This document shows positions 48,600 through 61,229 of a DNA stretch of 64,000 nt, piece after piece. The translations under genes and the position numbers were made by a program. Source of the DNA: Melieria omissa (taxonomy: Eukaryota; Arthropoda; Insecta; Diptera; Ulidiidae). The stretch covers positions 108,137,486 to 108,201,485 of the forward strand of contig OZ020269.1 in assembly GCA_963971225.1 (NCBI GenBank), written 5' to 3'. The notes beneath the pieces are model-generated. The model did no database searches. It saw only the letters and a program-made list of their open reading frames with translations, and was not told the DNA's origin. How positions within the stretch are numbered: the first letter of the stretch is position 1; each line of letters begins with the position of its first letter.

Positions 48600-50140
48600 G
48601 AGTAAAAAAAAGTAGAACTATTTTATCTTTAGTCTTGTATTTAAAATACTTAAAATTAAAATTTAAATTAAATTTAATTTAAATCCATTTTTAATTTAAA
48701 TTTAATTTAATTAAAATTAAAAATTAAATATAAATTTAAAATTAAAATAGAACTAAAAATAACAATTAAAATTAAAATTCAAATTAAATTAAAACTAAAA
48801 TTATTATTAAAATCAAAATTAAAAATTAAAAATTAAATAATTAATAATACAATTTAAAATACCATTCAAATTCAAATTAAAATTAAATTAAATTAAATTA
48901 AATTAAATTAAATTAATTTAAAATTAAAATTAAAAATAAAATTGGAATTATAATTACAATTAAAATCAAAATTAATATTAATATTAATATTAAAATTAAA
49001 ATTAAAATTAAAATTAAAATTAAAATTAAAATTAAAATTAAAATTAAAATTAAAATTAAAATTAAAATTAAAATTAAAATTAAAATTAAAATTAAAATTA
49101 AAATTAAAATTAAAATTAAAATTAAAATTAAAATTAAAATTAAAATTAAAATTAAAATTAAAATTAAAATTAAAATTAAAATTAAAATTAAAATTAAAAT
49201 TAAAATTAAAATTAAAATTAAAATTAAAATTAAAATTAAAATTAAAATTAAAATTAAAATTAAAATTAAAATTAAAATTAAAATTAAAATTAAAATTAAA
49301 ATTAAAATTAAAATTAAAATTAAAATTAAAATTAAAATTAAAATTAAAATTAAAATTAAAATTAAAATTAAAATTAAAATTAAAATTAAAATTAAAATTA
49401 AAATTAAAATTAAAATTAAAATTAAAATTAAAATTAAAATTAAAATTAAAATTAAAATTAAAATTAAAATTAAAATTAAAATTAAAATTAAAATTAAAAT
49501 TAAAATTAAAATTAAAATTAAAATTAAAATTAAAATTAAAATTAAAATTAAAATTAAAATTAAAATTAAAATTAAAATTAAAATTAAAATTAAAATTAAA
49601 ATTAAAATTAAAATTAAAATTAAAATTAAAATTAAAATTAAAATTAAAATTAAAATTAAAATTAAAATTAAAATTAAAATTAAAATTAAAATTAAAATTA
49701 AAATTAAAATTAAAATTAAAATTAAAATTAAAATTAAAATTAAAATTAAAATTAAAATTAAAATTAAAATTAAAATTAAAATTAAAATTAAAATTAAAAT
49801 TAAAATTAAAATTTAAATTTAAATTTAAATTTAAATTTAAATTTAAATTTAAATTAAAATTTAAATTAAAATTTAAATTTAAATTTAAATTTAAATTAAA
49901 ATTCAAATTCAAATGAAAATTAAAATTAAAATTAAAATTAAAATAAAAATAAAATTAAAACCAAAATTAATATTAAAATTCAAACTCAAATAAAACTCAA
50001 AATTAAAATCAAAGTCAAAATTAAAGTCAAAATCAAAATTTTTAATTTTTAAAAAATTTTTAATTAAAAATTAAAATTCAAATAAAATTAAAATCAAAAA
50101 TAAAATTAAAATCAAAATTAAAATCAAACTAAAGTTAAAG
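48600..50140. repeat. (TTAAAA)n hexanucleotide satellite, about 137 uninterrupted units
   Basis: The core (about 48991-49812) is an essentially perfect TTAAAA array of roughly 820 bp. Its borders consist of related variants: ATTAAT units at 48970-48990, AAATTT units at 49811-49900, and increasingly irregular AATTAAA words out to 48.6 and 50.14 kb. A 334-residue minus-strand frame of alternating Asn-Phe is a by-product of the hexamer and not a gene. The true length may be uncertain, since such arrays are hard to assemble. Confidence 0.95.
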
Positions 50141-52799
50141 TAAAGTAAAAAAAATAAAAACTATCTTTAGCCTCGTATTTAAAATAATTCAAATACACAA
50201 CTTTTTAAAAATTATAATTTTTCACAAGTATTTCAAAACAAAAATTAATTTGCAAAAACACACCACTACACAAATAAAAAAGCATTGCCAAAATTTAATT
50301 TCCCAGCACTAAAACCCCAAAACCTTGCGGTCGCGCAACTCACAATTTTCAACACAATTTCTGCATTTGTTATTGTAATTTCGTCTTCATTGTTGTGCGT
50401 TTATGTGCTAACTGCCGCCGCTTCCGCACCATTACACGCTTTGCTGGTTGCCGCTGTTTGCCATTAATTTCAATAAATTCAAAATTACAACAAAACTACG
50501 GCAGGGGGTTGCACAAGAAGTGCAGCGGTGCGCTGCAACGAAACGAATGAATGCCACGTTGCCTTCTCGCGCGTCTCCATTGACGGCAGACAAATTAAAA
50601 TTTAGACTCCCGCAAGGGCGACGGCGAGAGGGCGGTGTGAGTGCAAGTGTGAGTGCGAGTGTGTGCGTAATGCATCAGCGCGTGCGGCTGCGTGCCGGCA
50701 GAAGCAAATGAAAATTTCAATGCGCGCGTGTTATGTGCGTTCGTGTGCTTCTAAGTGTGTGTGTGTGTGTTTATGTGGGTGCGCGCTATGGCGGATGTAA
50801 ATGAGCGCAGAAAGTTGGCAATAAGTTAAAGACGCGTTAATAACAATGAAAACGAGTTAATTGACTTTTGTTGCTGCCTTATGAGCGCACAAAACGGAAA
50901 CGGAAACTAATTGGGCTGCGCGCAAACGTGCGTGCGTGAGTGAGTGAGTGTGTAAGTGCGAGTGTGTGTGTGTGTGTGGAAATGCACGCGAGTGCCAATT
51001 TGGGAAGCACGTGCTTCTAGTTCGTCACAATTGTGAACGAGCAACCAAATTCAGGAAAACTCGCAAACGCAAACGTGTGGCAAAGTTGGATTAAAATTGG
51101 GAAATATGTGTCGCATGAGTGTTTTAAATGAGATTAGTTTTGGTTTAAATAAGTTCAACACTTACGGTTGGGGTTGGGGTTTGAGCGCAAAGAGATGACT
51201 GGATCAGATCTCTAATAACAGCTTCTTTATTCGATGATGTGACCTGCATTCTATTTCTATGTTCATGATTTAAGGAACTGCCAGCTTCACTGTGTACGTT
51301 TCGTCAATATTTCGCTGGTCGCTAAAAAATACTAAAAATACACAAATCTGTTCAATCATTCAAACAGAAAACACTTTTTCCGCGCTTAACAGCTCGTCAG
51401 GTCCATCGTCTCAAGCAGCCATTTTGAATATTAAAGTTCTGAGTACGATGCTGCGGCCTTCAAACTATAAAATTGCAAATTCAATTATTTAAAAAACCTT
51501 TTCTGTTTACTGTGGATAATGTGGGCATTTTCAAAGTTGAAGTGTGCAGGGAATATAGATCGCTGTAAGTGACCCCACCCTAAGGACTCAAATCCTTTGT
51601 CCTCTTTATCTTTCTCATCCTAATCATATAAGTTTCGTTTCCATCTGCCTTCGTCAATAATAAATTTTCTTTTAAATTGGTTTTTGGCTTGTCGCCAGCG
51701 ACCACTTTTCGTTTGCGCCGCCATTAAAACTTAACGCAGCCGGTTATCTGTAAACTGTCCATTATCTGCTGAAGCCGATAAGCGGCTTCAATTACTCCTC
51801 ACTGTCGTTGCAATCATCAACACACTGACAAAATATATAATTCACACCAATAATCATTCGATCGACTTCGAATAAGAACTGTTCTTGTGCGCCAAAGTTA
51901 CGAGCGCATTTTCCATTACGCGCTGCGCCGGCTTAGCGTAATTAAAACATTAAATGTCCGAGCGACTGGCCGCAACACTGTAAACGCTTTTCACCTGAGC
52001 GCATTTTCCGCATTTTCCGCAAGCCAATCAATTGCCAGTTGTGACCACCTAATAAGCTCGCTGCAGTCGTCCCGTCCAGCGGCCGCTGCACTTAACTGGC
52101 AACACTAATCGCACCGCTCAATTATTGTAATCCTTTCGAACGGCGCAGAGTGGCCGCACACTCCTGCGGCCATTGCGGCAGTCGCGGTCACTCGTAAAGC
52201 TATCCAAGTTATGGCATTTTAACGGCCGGCATACGCGCACTAAGTGACGGTACACGCGATCGATGAGCCAAACTAAGCCGCTGCGACGATTGCCACACAC
52301 AGCACGGCCGATTGAGCGCTGAATGGCGCATTGAAAGCCGCCTGCAAGTGCACTGCGCGCCCGACATTCCTAATGCCGCTGTCTGTCTGGCGTGGCCAGT
52401 AGTTGGCGCGATTTTATCGCCATCGTAAATAACGCATCGATAATCGCGCGAAAACGCCGCTACGGCCACACCACGCTCCAAGCACTCAGCCGCGCGCACA
52501 ATAAGTTAGCAACTTGACGATCGGCAGCGGCATTCTTCGCTGCTGTCGATCGGCGTTTGCGGCAAATTGTTGTTATTTACAATGTCAAATTGTAGTTGTT
52601 GTCGATAATGAATTGCAATTTTTATGGCGCGCCGCAGGAGATTCGAACATTAGTCCATAGAAATCGCTGTAATGTCTGTAATCGTCGGTGTGGATCGGCG
52701 GTGATGGGCGGCAATTCAGCGTCGCGGTGGCATAATTGAAAAATTGAAAGAGCGAGGCAGCTGGGTCTTTTTTCTGACGAGACATATTTATACAAGATC
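50141..52799. other. Unique non-coding DNA
   Basis: No gene recognised. (GT)n runs lie at 50755-50770 and 50962-50979. 50.28-51.0 kb and 51.7-52.6 kb are GC-richer, with small overlapping frames lacking motifs. Confidence 0.5.
50962..50979. repeat. (GT)n microsatellite
   Basis: Nine uninterrupted GT units, preceded by GAGT tetranucleotides at about 50936-50950. Confidence 0.85.
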
Positions 52800-54060
52800 G
52801 ATGTCGAATTTAGATGTTGAAAGTTTAGATGTGGAAATGTTGAGTTCAACGCAGCTAAGAACTGGTTTGGGTCCTTTAGAGATGAAATGTCAACACAAAG
52901 GACTCAATAAAGCGTCTGTAATTTTCGAGAGACATATTCGAGTCAATCGGATCAAAGGGATCGAGTTTCAGTTTTCTAAAGTTTTTTTTTTTTTTTTTTT
53001 TTTTTATAGACGAGCCAACGCGCAGGGGATAACCCCTATAAATGCGAGGCATTGCGCTGGTTCAGGAAGGATATCTAGGTTGGGAGATAGGAAGTTGGGT
53101 GAAGAATTTATGGACTCTTGCCTTGAATCCATCAAAATCATAGGTGCTGGAGAAAACATCTGCAGGGAGACCATTCCACAATCGCGCTGTTCGGGCCAGG
53201 AACGAACACAAAGTATCCTAATATAAAATTTAACTCAGTTAAGAACTGCTTTGGGTCATTTAGAGAAGAAATGTCAGCACAAAGCATTCGAAATTAGATG
53301 ACTCATTCGAGACAATTGACGGATCGAGTTTGAGTTTTCTACAATTGGAACCTAAAGTACCCAAATCATAAGTTAAACTCAGCTTAAAACTGTTTTAGGT
53401 CCCTTGGAGATGAAATGATATCACAAAGGACTCAACTCTCATTTCTGAGAGAATAAAACACATATTTGGGACAATCGCATCGAACTGAAGTTTTCTACAA
53501 TTGGAACCTAAAGTATCTAAATCATAAGTTAAACTCAGCTTAGAACTGTTTTAGGTCCTTTGGAGATGAAATGCCAACACAAAAGACTCAACTCTCATTT
53601 ATGAGAGAATAAAAGGCACATTCAAAACAATCGCATCGAACTGAAGTTTTCTACAATTGGAACCTAAAGTATCTAAATCATAAGTTAAACTCAGCTTAGA
53701 ACTGTTTTAGGTCCATTGGAGATTAAATGATAGCAAAAAGGACTCAACTCTCATTTCTGAGAGAATAAAACACATATTCGGGACAGTCGCATCGAGCTGA
53801 AGTTTTCTACAATTGGAACCTAAAGTGCCCAAATCATAAGTTAAACTCAGCTTAAAACTTTTTTAGGTCTTTTGGAAATGAAAAGTCAACACAAAGGACT
53901 CAACTCTATATGAGAGTAAAAGACATATTGGAAGCAATTGGATCGAACGGATCGAGTTTGAGTTTTCTTAAGTTGAAATACAAAGTATCCAGATACACAG
54001 TTTAGCTCAGCTATGAACTGCCTGAGTCCTTAAGAAATGCAATTTCAGCAGAAATTAATC
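52800..54060. repeat. 155-bp satellite, about seven units
   Basis: The phrase AACTCAGCTTAGAACTG(T/C)TTT, then AGGTCCTTTGGAGATGAAATG, begins units near 52848, 53232, 53374, 53530, 53688, 53843 and 54003. The phrase TCTACAATTGGAACCTAAAG recurs at about 53340, 53496, 53651 and 53808, giving periods of 155-157 bp. Central units are the most alike, while outer units are diverged. A LINE fragment interrupts the second junction (52982-53207). No coding potential. Confidence 0.92.
52982..53207 (-). mobile_element. 5'-truncated LINE copy inserted in the satellite
   Basis: Read on the minus strand this is the last roughly 200 bp of the LINE at 20.2-23.66 kb. It covers the end of the RT frame, the stop, a short 3' UTR ending in GCGCGTTGGCTCGTC, and a poly(A) tail (the T tract 52982-53005). 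About eight substitutions separate it from the other copy. AAAGT borders both sides (just before the T tract and at 53210-53214), a probable short target duplication. The site falls at the same position within the satellite unit (CTA..AAAGTA) as in unbroken units. Confidence 0.92.
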
Positions 54061-55594
54061 GATAGAGCGAGCCATTTCAGAGAAAATAAAATGTTAGTCA
54101 GTAAATTACGTAAGAGAAAGCGCGCGACTTCATTGCTTTTCTAAAATTTCCTCGAACTACTCTCCTCCAATGCCTTTTATGCACTCATGAGGCTCCTGAA
54201 TTAATTAGCCTGATTTTAAGGTTATGTCCACCCATACTTGTGTGTGCACTCAATCTAAACTTTTTTAAGGGTTATTACAAAGTTCGAAAAAACATAAAAA
54301 TCGCATTTGAAAAGTTTGGCCGCGGTCGTTTTTTTGCCGCGTCCTTTGCCGCTGCCTTTGCTCGCGCACACGAATTACGCGCATAAAATGTTTGCGCTTA
54401 CGAATTTATGACCGAATTGTTGTTGCATCCGGCAACAACAATAATAAACAATAATTAATAAAGCGCATAAAATGGAGATAAACGGCTTCCGACGGCGCTG
54501 CTGCAGTTCGCCACGACTTTGCTCAAGCCATAAAAACGCACAACAATATCAACCACAACAACAACAACAGCCAGCGGAAACTTTGCGCACATGATATTCG
54601 CCAAAGACAACAGCAACAGCAGCGAGCTGTCGTCAGCTGAAAGCCAGCACCCACTGCACCCACGCTGCTGGAAGCGACAGTTGGCCGACGGCAGATTCCC
54701 TGCATCCTTTCTGTTGCTTACGTGGTGTGTGTGTTGCCAGTGCTGCCACTTTGACATTTGCGGTGATTTTGAACTTGTGGCATTTGCGGCTGTTGTAGGC
54801 GCTGCTGTGAGGCTCTAATTGACACCAACACACAAACACCGACCACGTAGCAACATACAACATTTGGTACATTCGGCCTTCGATTCACCAAAAGAAATCT
54901 GCACAGCTTTGTGTGTTTTTGTTGCTGCCGTTTGCTGTTCGCTTATTACTTTTTGATTTTATGGACCTTTCGAGTTTTTAATGATGATTGCAAAGTTAAT
55001 GTTGCACGCTCGCAAGTGGCTGCCACACGCAAATGTTGCACAGCACCGAAAATGTGGCTTGGCGCCACAGTCACACAGGACAACAAACAGACAAGCAACC
55101 ATCAAACCGAGATGTGTTGGTTTGCCTGATTTACGGCCAGCAATGATGGTGGTCGCACTCGCCGATGCCACGTCAAACCGCTGCTGCTGACGTCGACTGT
55201 CATCAGGCGCTGCCGCATCGCGATTTGTGCTCGTCCTGGGAATCGCCCGTTCGCATAAAATTTTAGCGAGCGTCGAATCATGATGCCAGAGGCCACCTTT
55301 GCTGTTTTTATTTTTCAACAGCTTTGACTGTTTTTTGTCATTAAAGTGCTGTTTTTTGTTGCTGTTGTTGTTGTGGTTGATATTTGCGTGCTGATCACAA
55401 AGGAATTATGACATTTCGCTATGCATGTGTGAACGCGCAGATTATACGTAAGAGTCGAGTCGTAAATGCTGCCACACGCAACTTGACAGCTGCACCCTAC
55501 ACACTAAACACTGGTAATGTCTGAAAAGTATTTTGGAAAATTATGTTTGACAAGTATTGGATATATTTTTGTTATTACTGTTAGTAGATATTTG
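54061..55594. other. Unique non-coding DNA
   Basis: No gene recognised. A GC-richer block at 54430-55330 holds CAA/GTT runs and overlapping short frames on both strands. Confidence 0.5.
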
Positions 55595-56073
55595 TTAACT
55601 CTCTCGCTAATTTGTTGCCATATGGCAACATGCGACTTTGTGGATGTCTGAACCTCTCTATGGTTTCAAGAATACATTGTTTTCTTGGTCCTTAGAATAG
55701 TTTGACGTTTTAGAAATAATACAAAATTAATAAACTGAATATATATGTTTAAAAGAGATAAGTATGCACATTGTAAAAAAAAAGAAGCAGGAAAAATAAG
55801 GAGAAATTTTCAATTTGACTTTTTACTTAAATTCAGATATATGTTTTTTAAATGACTATAGCTGAAGTAAATGCAGAAATACTAAATGGTTGATCATGCG
55901 TAACAATTTTATATTTTTTAAATTTTTGTATGTGAAAACACTTGGAAAAACAGCGATCGGTAAAAAAATATTAAAAAATTGATATGAAAAAATGAAAATA
56001 TTAAAAACATACATAATACAGAATCGATAAATTAAAACTATTCCCCAATAAAAATCTGTAACGAAAGCGTTAA
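55595..56073. mobile_element. TTAA-type MITE, copy 2, uninterrupted
   Basis: TTAA (55595-55598) is followed by CTCTCTCGCTA and, 14 bases in, the perfect 18-bp palindrome TGTTGCCATATGGCAACA (55613-55630). The right end TAACGAAAGCG is followed by TTAA (56070-56073). The first 11 terminal bases match inverted at eight positions. The interior aligns with the copy at 47872-48465 without the SINE. It is AT-rich and non-coding. TTAA borders and the CYCT start suggest the piggyBac superfamily. Confidence 0.72.
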
Positions 56074-56091
56074 GTATAAACTTAACTTAAA

Positions 56092-56162
56092 CTGAGGACA
56101 GGACTCGAACCTGAAACGTCTGACTGCCAGTCCTACAAACTAACTAAATGAGTGTTGTGTGA
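56092..56162 (-). pseudogene. tRNA-like sequence (pseudogene or SINE head)
   Basis: On the minus strand a perfect B box GGTTCGAGTCC sits in a CAGG...CCTG stem. An arm of the form GGACTGGCAGTCAGAC and an upstream TTAGTTAGTTTGT stretch precede it where an A box would be. Acceptor pairing is poor, and the A box is degenerate, so it is not a working tRNA gene. It adjoins the end of a MITE at 56073. No SINE body could be matched. Confidence 0.5.
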
Positions 56163-59100
56163 GTTCAGTGATCTATCTCTTTATCTTCTTCTTCTGTACT
56201 TATCTCATATTATCCTTCAATGTTTATTGTGTTTCTTCTGTGCCAACATTCGGCATCTCCACCACCCAAAGCGAAGCTAACGCGCGTCTTTCTTCTTCGC
56301 TCTGCCGCCAGTCGAAATAATTCACTGACTTCTTCGCCCAAGAAATAAGAGTCCACAGTCCTTTCGAGTTGCTTTCATCATCAGCACTAAACTCCAGTGG
56401 GAAAAGCGCAGAAAAGATTAACTTCGAGCTGCGAGCCGTAGCGCCGCTTTGCCAGCTTCAAGCCGCATTCAATTAATCCGCTTCGAACCTCCTTTGGCCG
56501 CTGCTACTGCCGCCCGTTTCCTTTTAGGCTTAATGCCATTTTCTTCCTTATTTATGGCTTAACTTGTCTTTATTTGTACATGCGGCAGTCTTCGTCGCCA
56601 ACTTTGCTGCTCTGTTCGTGCAATTCTGCCGCCAGCCGCCAAGTCGCTGTAATTAAATTGGAAATTATGGCAACATATGAAAAATTTAAAACAAAAGTTG
56701 TTTACAGCCATACAGGCGAACATGGCGCACAGCAAAAATAACAACAACAATCACGAATAAAATAAACGTATTACAATCGCAACAACAACAACAACAGCAC
56801 AGATTTAATTTACTTAATTTAAATAAATCAGCAATTTTACAGTGAACGCATAATGTTTGGTTGTTGTTGTTGCTTTTGTTGTTTGGTTTTTTGGCTGTGC
56901 GCTGCCTGATTTTGTTATAAACGAGTGTGTGTGTGTGTGTGTGTGTATGTGTGTGACTTGTCAGGCAAATGTGCTGCACGTTTAATGGCTTTTGTTGCTT
57001 TGTTGTCGACTCTGGTGCCGCGGTGCCGATGATAAATTTGCCATATGTGTGATTTTACAAACTTTGCTGCATTTATTCATATTTCGGTTTGTTGCTCTTC
57101 CCTCCTTTGTTTCTTATGCTTCTGTTTTGTTGTCGCTTTTGTTGTTGCAGCGCTGTTGCAGAAAGCGAAACCAATGTTCGAGCGACACATGTTCGCAACA
57201 AATGCGCCGCGGCCGCTGGCTGTCACCTTCCTGGAAGTGCTAAATGTGCGTTTTCTTGAGCATGAAATCAGTTGAATGTTTCCATGAAACCGCATTCCGC
57301 AAATTCGTAGCTGCAACATTTTCCAAATTGCAATTAATTTGTTGCTGCCAACAAGACAGCGGCTGGCACTTGCGACCCCATTGCGAAAAAGTGTCAACAT
57401 GTCGCCAAAAGCGACCCACACCCGCTCGGCCGATCCGCGCCGCGCGTGGCATCGTCGTCGATTACTGCAGCCAATAATTAACTCCAGTCTACTCCATCTT
57501 CATTTGCTCCACTCTCGAGCGAACGCGCGGCGTATGGCATGCGGCGTGCAACAACTTAATGATGGCAGGGACACAGCGCTCTGCACAATGGCGTCGCGAC
57601 GCCTGCCGGCAAAACTTTCGCTATAAATTCACTCACTCACTCACTCCTTGGAGGAGCAGCCAACAAATGTGCAAGTAAGCAACAAAATTGCTGTAGAACA
57701 AGAAGAAGACATCGCCGAACAAGAAGAAGAAGAAGAGCAGAAGCGCGCTAAATATTAACGCGATTTTATTTTGCTGCTTAAAAACATTTTTGTTGTTTTC
57801 ATTTTTATATGTTTTTTGTTATTGTTGCTCATTGTTGGAGGCAATGAAAATTGGCTGCAGTCGACGACGCTTTATTTGCGCATCTTTTAAGCTGTGTAAG
57901 TATTGTTGGCAGCAACAACAACAACAACAATACAGAACTCCCGCGCCGCCAACATTATCCGCATCAACGTTGTCATAATCATCAACTTTAGCAACAACAA
58001 CAACAACGACAATATGTTTCTGCAGCTTCTTAAGTCCTGGCAGTTACTGCCATCACACAGTCAACCACAGCCACACCCACCCGTCCACACCCATTCTCAG
58101 TCACACACACACACACAGCACTTAAAAATTCTCGCTGATGAAAATTGCAAAAAATAATTTCTAAATTTTCATGGTGTTGTAATTGTTTGTTGTTGGCTGC
58201 TTTTATTGTGTAATATTGTTGTTGTTGTTGTTGGCGCGGTGATCGCTGTCGCTGTCGTCGGCGATACGCTTCTGCCCGCTGGCTGCTGTTGGCTGCTGCT
58301 GGCTGTTGATGCTTTGTTTTTGTTTTTCTTTCGCTGCTTATTACTGCCTTTCCTTCTTCCCTTCTTCCCCTCCTTTCTCATTGGCTCCATATTTGCCTTG
58401 GAAATTGCTTCCTTCTCAGTGTGTTTGCTCCAACGCAGCGCACTGGCTTCCGTCGCTGATATTCCTTGGTGTTGTTTTTTTTTGCCGCCTCGTCTACTTA
58501 GTCCTGAAGACCAAATTCACTGATGCGTTGCATTAATTTATCCAATTATCGCTTCAGCGTTTTATTGTGTTTCATTTCATTTCGCTTCTCCTCTGCAAAC
58601 TCCGGTGCGCGCTGCCGGCGAAATTTCCTTCACTTTCATTTACTACAGTTCACTTGGTTTCGCTGATTTGTTCTTCGCTGCACGCTACAGGCGATCGACC
58701 CAACTGTCAACCAAGTTTTATTAATATGAAATGGGCCCAAAGGCCAACAGAAGGTAGCAACTCTCGAGGGGACTAAATAAAATTTTGTACATGTTGAGTG
58801 AATTATTCGTCTATTTCACCTCACAATGATTTCAATGGAGTCTTTGCACTTTTCTGACATTGAAAAAGTCTTCAAAACAAAGTTTACCTTATAACTTTTA
58901 ATACACCTCGTACTGCGCACCGCCAATCGACCTAAACGTCCTTCCACGTTTTTCTCTCGTTACTCTGTAATTGTTTTGCTTCTTCGTGTCTTGCTTGTTG
59001 CACTAAAGTTGGTGATTTTATGTTTTTGTTGATTTTTGAAAGAAATTTTAATTAACGCGAGATTTTATCGATTTTTGCGCATAAATCGCTTACTTCGAAA

Positions 59101-59202
59101 GTTGCCGCATAAATTTTAATATAAAAATTTTGTATCACTTTGGGGGAAAATGTTCAGTGCAGCCAACACGACTGGTGGCGCTCTAACACATTTTTTTGGA
59201 CA
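56163..59202. other. Unique non-coding DNA with simple repeats
   Basis: No gene recognised. (GT)n lies at 56925-56954, CAA/GTT runs at 56740-56795 and 57905-57930, a GAA-rich run at 57700-57740, and (CA)n at 58102-58117. Frames at 57.0-58.8 kb are short and overlap on both strands. Confidence 0.5.
56925..56954. repeat. (GT)n microsatellite
   Basis: About 14 GT units with one TA interruption near the right end. Confidence 0.9.
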
Positions 59203-59210
59203 CTCTGAAG

Positions 59211-61221
59211 CAGTGGCGTCCCCAGGGGGGGGGATTAGGGGGATGAATCCCCCCCTTCTTATGCAATTTGCTATAACAATATGGAATTGTGAAACATTTT
59301 TACTATTTGCTTTATCGCTTCTGTAATCACCCACTTAAAACCTAATAACTGAACCTCCCATGATCTGGCCAGACCATAATGTAAACAAGATGATAGTCGA
59401 GGATTGTTGTTAAGGATATAAAAAAACCAGAAAGTGTGAATACAATGATTTCTTTTGCTTGTCTACATTATTTTTACGTAAAACGGTGAAAATATACTAG
59501 AATAATTAAGTAAATAGCGAGTTTCAACTTTAATGAGTTAATTTTGAAATTAAAAAAATAGGGCAGTAAAGCAAAAAAATAAAAAAAATGTATAAATGTA
59601 AAATACGTTACTTATGGATCTACTTCAGCTGCTTGACCAATGCAATTATTTCAACAATATAATGCAGTATCATGACTATACCACATTGAGATTTTACATT
59701 CGACACATACAAATCGGGTTTTGATATATATATTTCTGGATTCCTTGCACTGTTAATAATTCTGAACTGCTTTGCCAAAGAAAAATATGCAAAACATGCT
59801 CTACATGTTGTTGTTCATGCTGAATTGGCCGGATATCGTTTTCCTTGTCGCCTTCGTCGTTGCTATCTTCACATTGAACTATCTAAACGACCATTTTTTC
59901 TATCAGTATCAGAAGCTTCGTTTTGTTCAGGGCCAAATGAAAGCGTGAAATTGGCAGCACCGTTATTATTGCCTCTCGCAGCAAATTATTTAATATCTTA
60001 AATTCGTTGCTCTAAAGCATTAGTTTCCGCTATTGCTAAGGAAATTTTTTTAGAGATTTTCCTCTCTGATTTAACTCCAGCGTCGAAGTTCAAAAACAAT
60101 GTCCACCTGATTCTCAAAATAGCATTCTATTCCTTTCATCTCTGTCACAGAAAACACCCAATCGAATTGGAAAATGGATAAGTATTAATTTTGAATATGT
60201 TCCAACATTATTTTCCAACAAAAATTATAATTTATTAACCCAAAGAAAATAAAAGCCAAGGCGAATGAAAAACACTTCGACCAGGTACATTTTGCGCCAG
60301 CTAATTTACGTCACTATTAACGGGATGGCACGAAAAAAGTGCTTCAAATCGGGTCAGATGGAAAAACCTAGTTGAAAATATATATATAATATAAAAAAAT
60401 ATTTATTAACAATTCTGACAATAATTACGTCGAAAATAACAAAAAAAAAACTGAAAATAACTGGCAAATTTGTATGAAAATGCACCATGGTCTGGCCAAG
60501 CCATGGTTTTGGGTTTTGTGCTTAGAAAGGATCAGTTAAGGATATCATGAAATTTGAGCTCGATAGCTTAATTACAACATTACTAAAGTGGATCCAAAGT
60601 TCAATATGGTCTGGCCAGAACCGGATACCCGCAGAAGGGTTAAGAATAAATGAATAAAAAAAATCAGCATTGCATTTGTTCTCGCAGAATAGTTGTATTT
60701 CCAATGTTCCCAAAAGTGTCGACTATTTACCAAAATAGTAATCAAACGCAGGCTTCATGCCAACCCTGCATCAGCTGTTGAAATTAAAAAAAAATTCACT
60801 TATATAGTTTTGGTAAATTGCGGGTAAACATGGAAACATGGTCACCTCTATCATAATTAAATTTCAGAACGTCATACATTTTGTAAATGTTTGATTTCTT
60901 TTACATGCGTGATTTCTTTTACGTGCTTTTTAAAATACGTCTTTTGAGTTTTTCGCAATTCTATTAGCAGTTGTTTTCGAAATGTCATAACTTAAAACAA
61001 ACTTGAATTTTTTGGTTGGGATTTTATGCCTTAAAAATACATGTCACTTGAATTTTGTGTTTTTAGAAGTTTATGTTAGTATATGTATACATATAAGTAT
61101 GTATGTACAATTTTATTCAACATGTATTAAAAATAATACGCAAAGATGAAAGTATAAAAATGGCGTTAAACTGCATTTTTTGCATATCCCCCCCCTTCCC
61201 GAAATCCTGGGGACGCCACTG
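59211..61221. mobile_element. hAT-superfamily element, about 2.0 kb, non-autonomous
   Basis: CTCTGAAG at 59203-59210 and at 61222-61229 is a perfect 8-bp target duplication. The element begins CAGTGGCGTCCCCAGG and ends with its exact inverted complement, a 16-bp terminal repeat with the CAG.G start typical of hAT transposons. The left end continues into a run of nine G and a hairpin (GGGGGAT / ATCCCCC). The 2-kb interior is AT-rich with no long open frame, so the transposase is absent or unrecognisable. Three TCTGGCCA-containing segments (about 59366, 60488 and 60608) recur inside. Confidence 0.93.
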
Positions 61222-61229
61222 CTCTGAAG

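Noticed and set aside
48908..49912. 334-residue open frame of alternating Asn and Phe on the minus strand.
   Set aside because: It is a direct translation of the TTAAAA hexamer, with no start context, domain or non-repeat sequence.
52744..53226. 160-residue plus-strand frame crossing the satellite and the inserted LINE.
   Set aside because: It joins satellite sequence to the antisense of a LINE tail through a poly(T) tract, so it is a chimeric chance frame.
52800..54060. Regularly spaced repeats considered as a CRISPR array.
   Set aside because: Units are 155 bp without the short-repeat and unique-spacer structure, in a eukaryotic setting with no cas genes.
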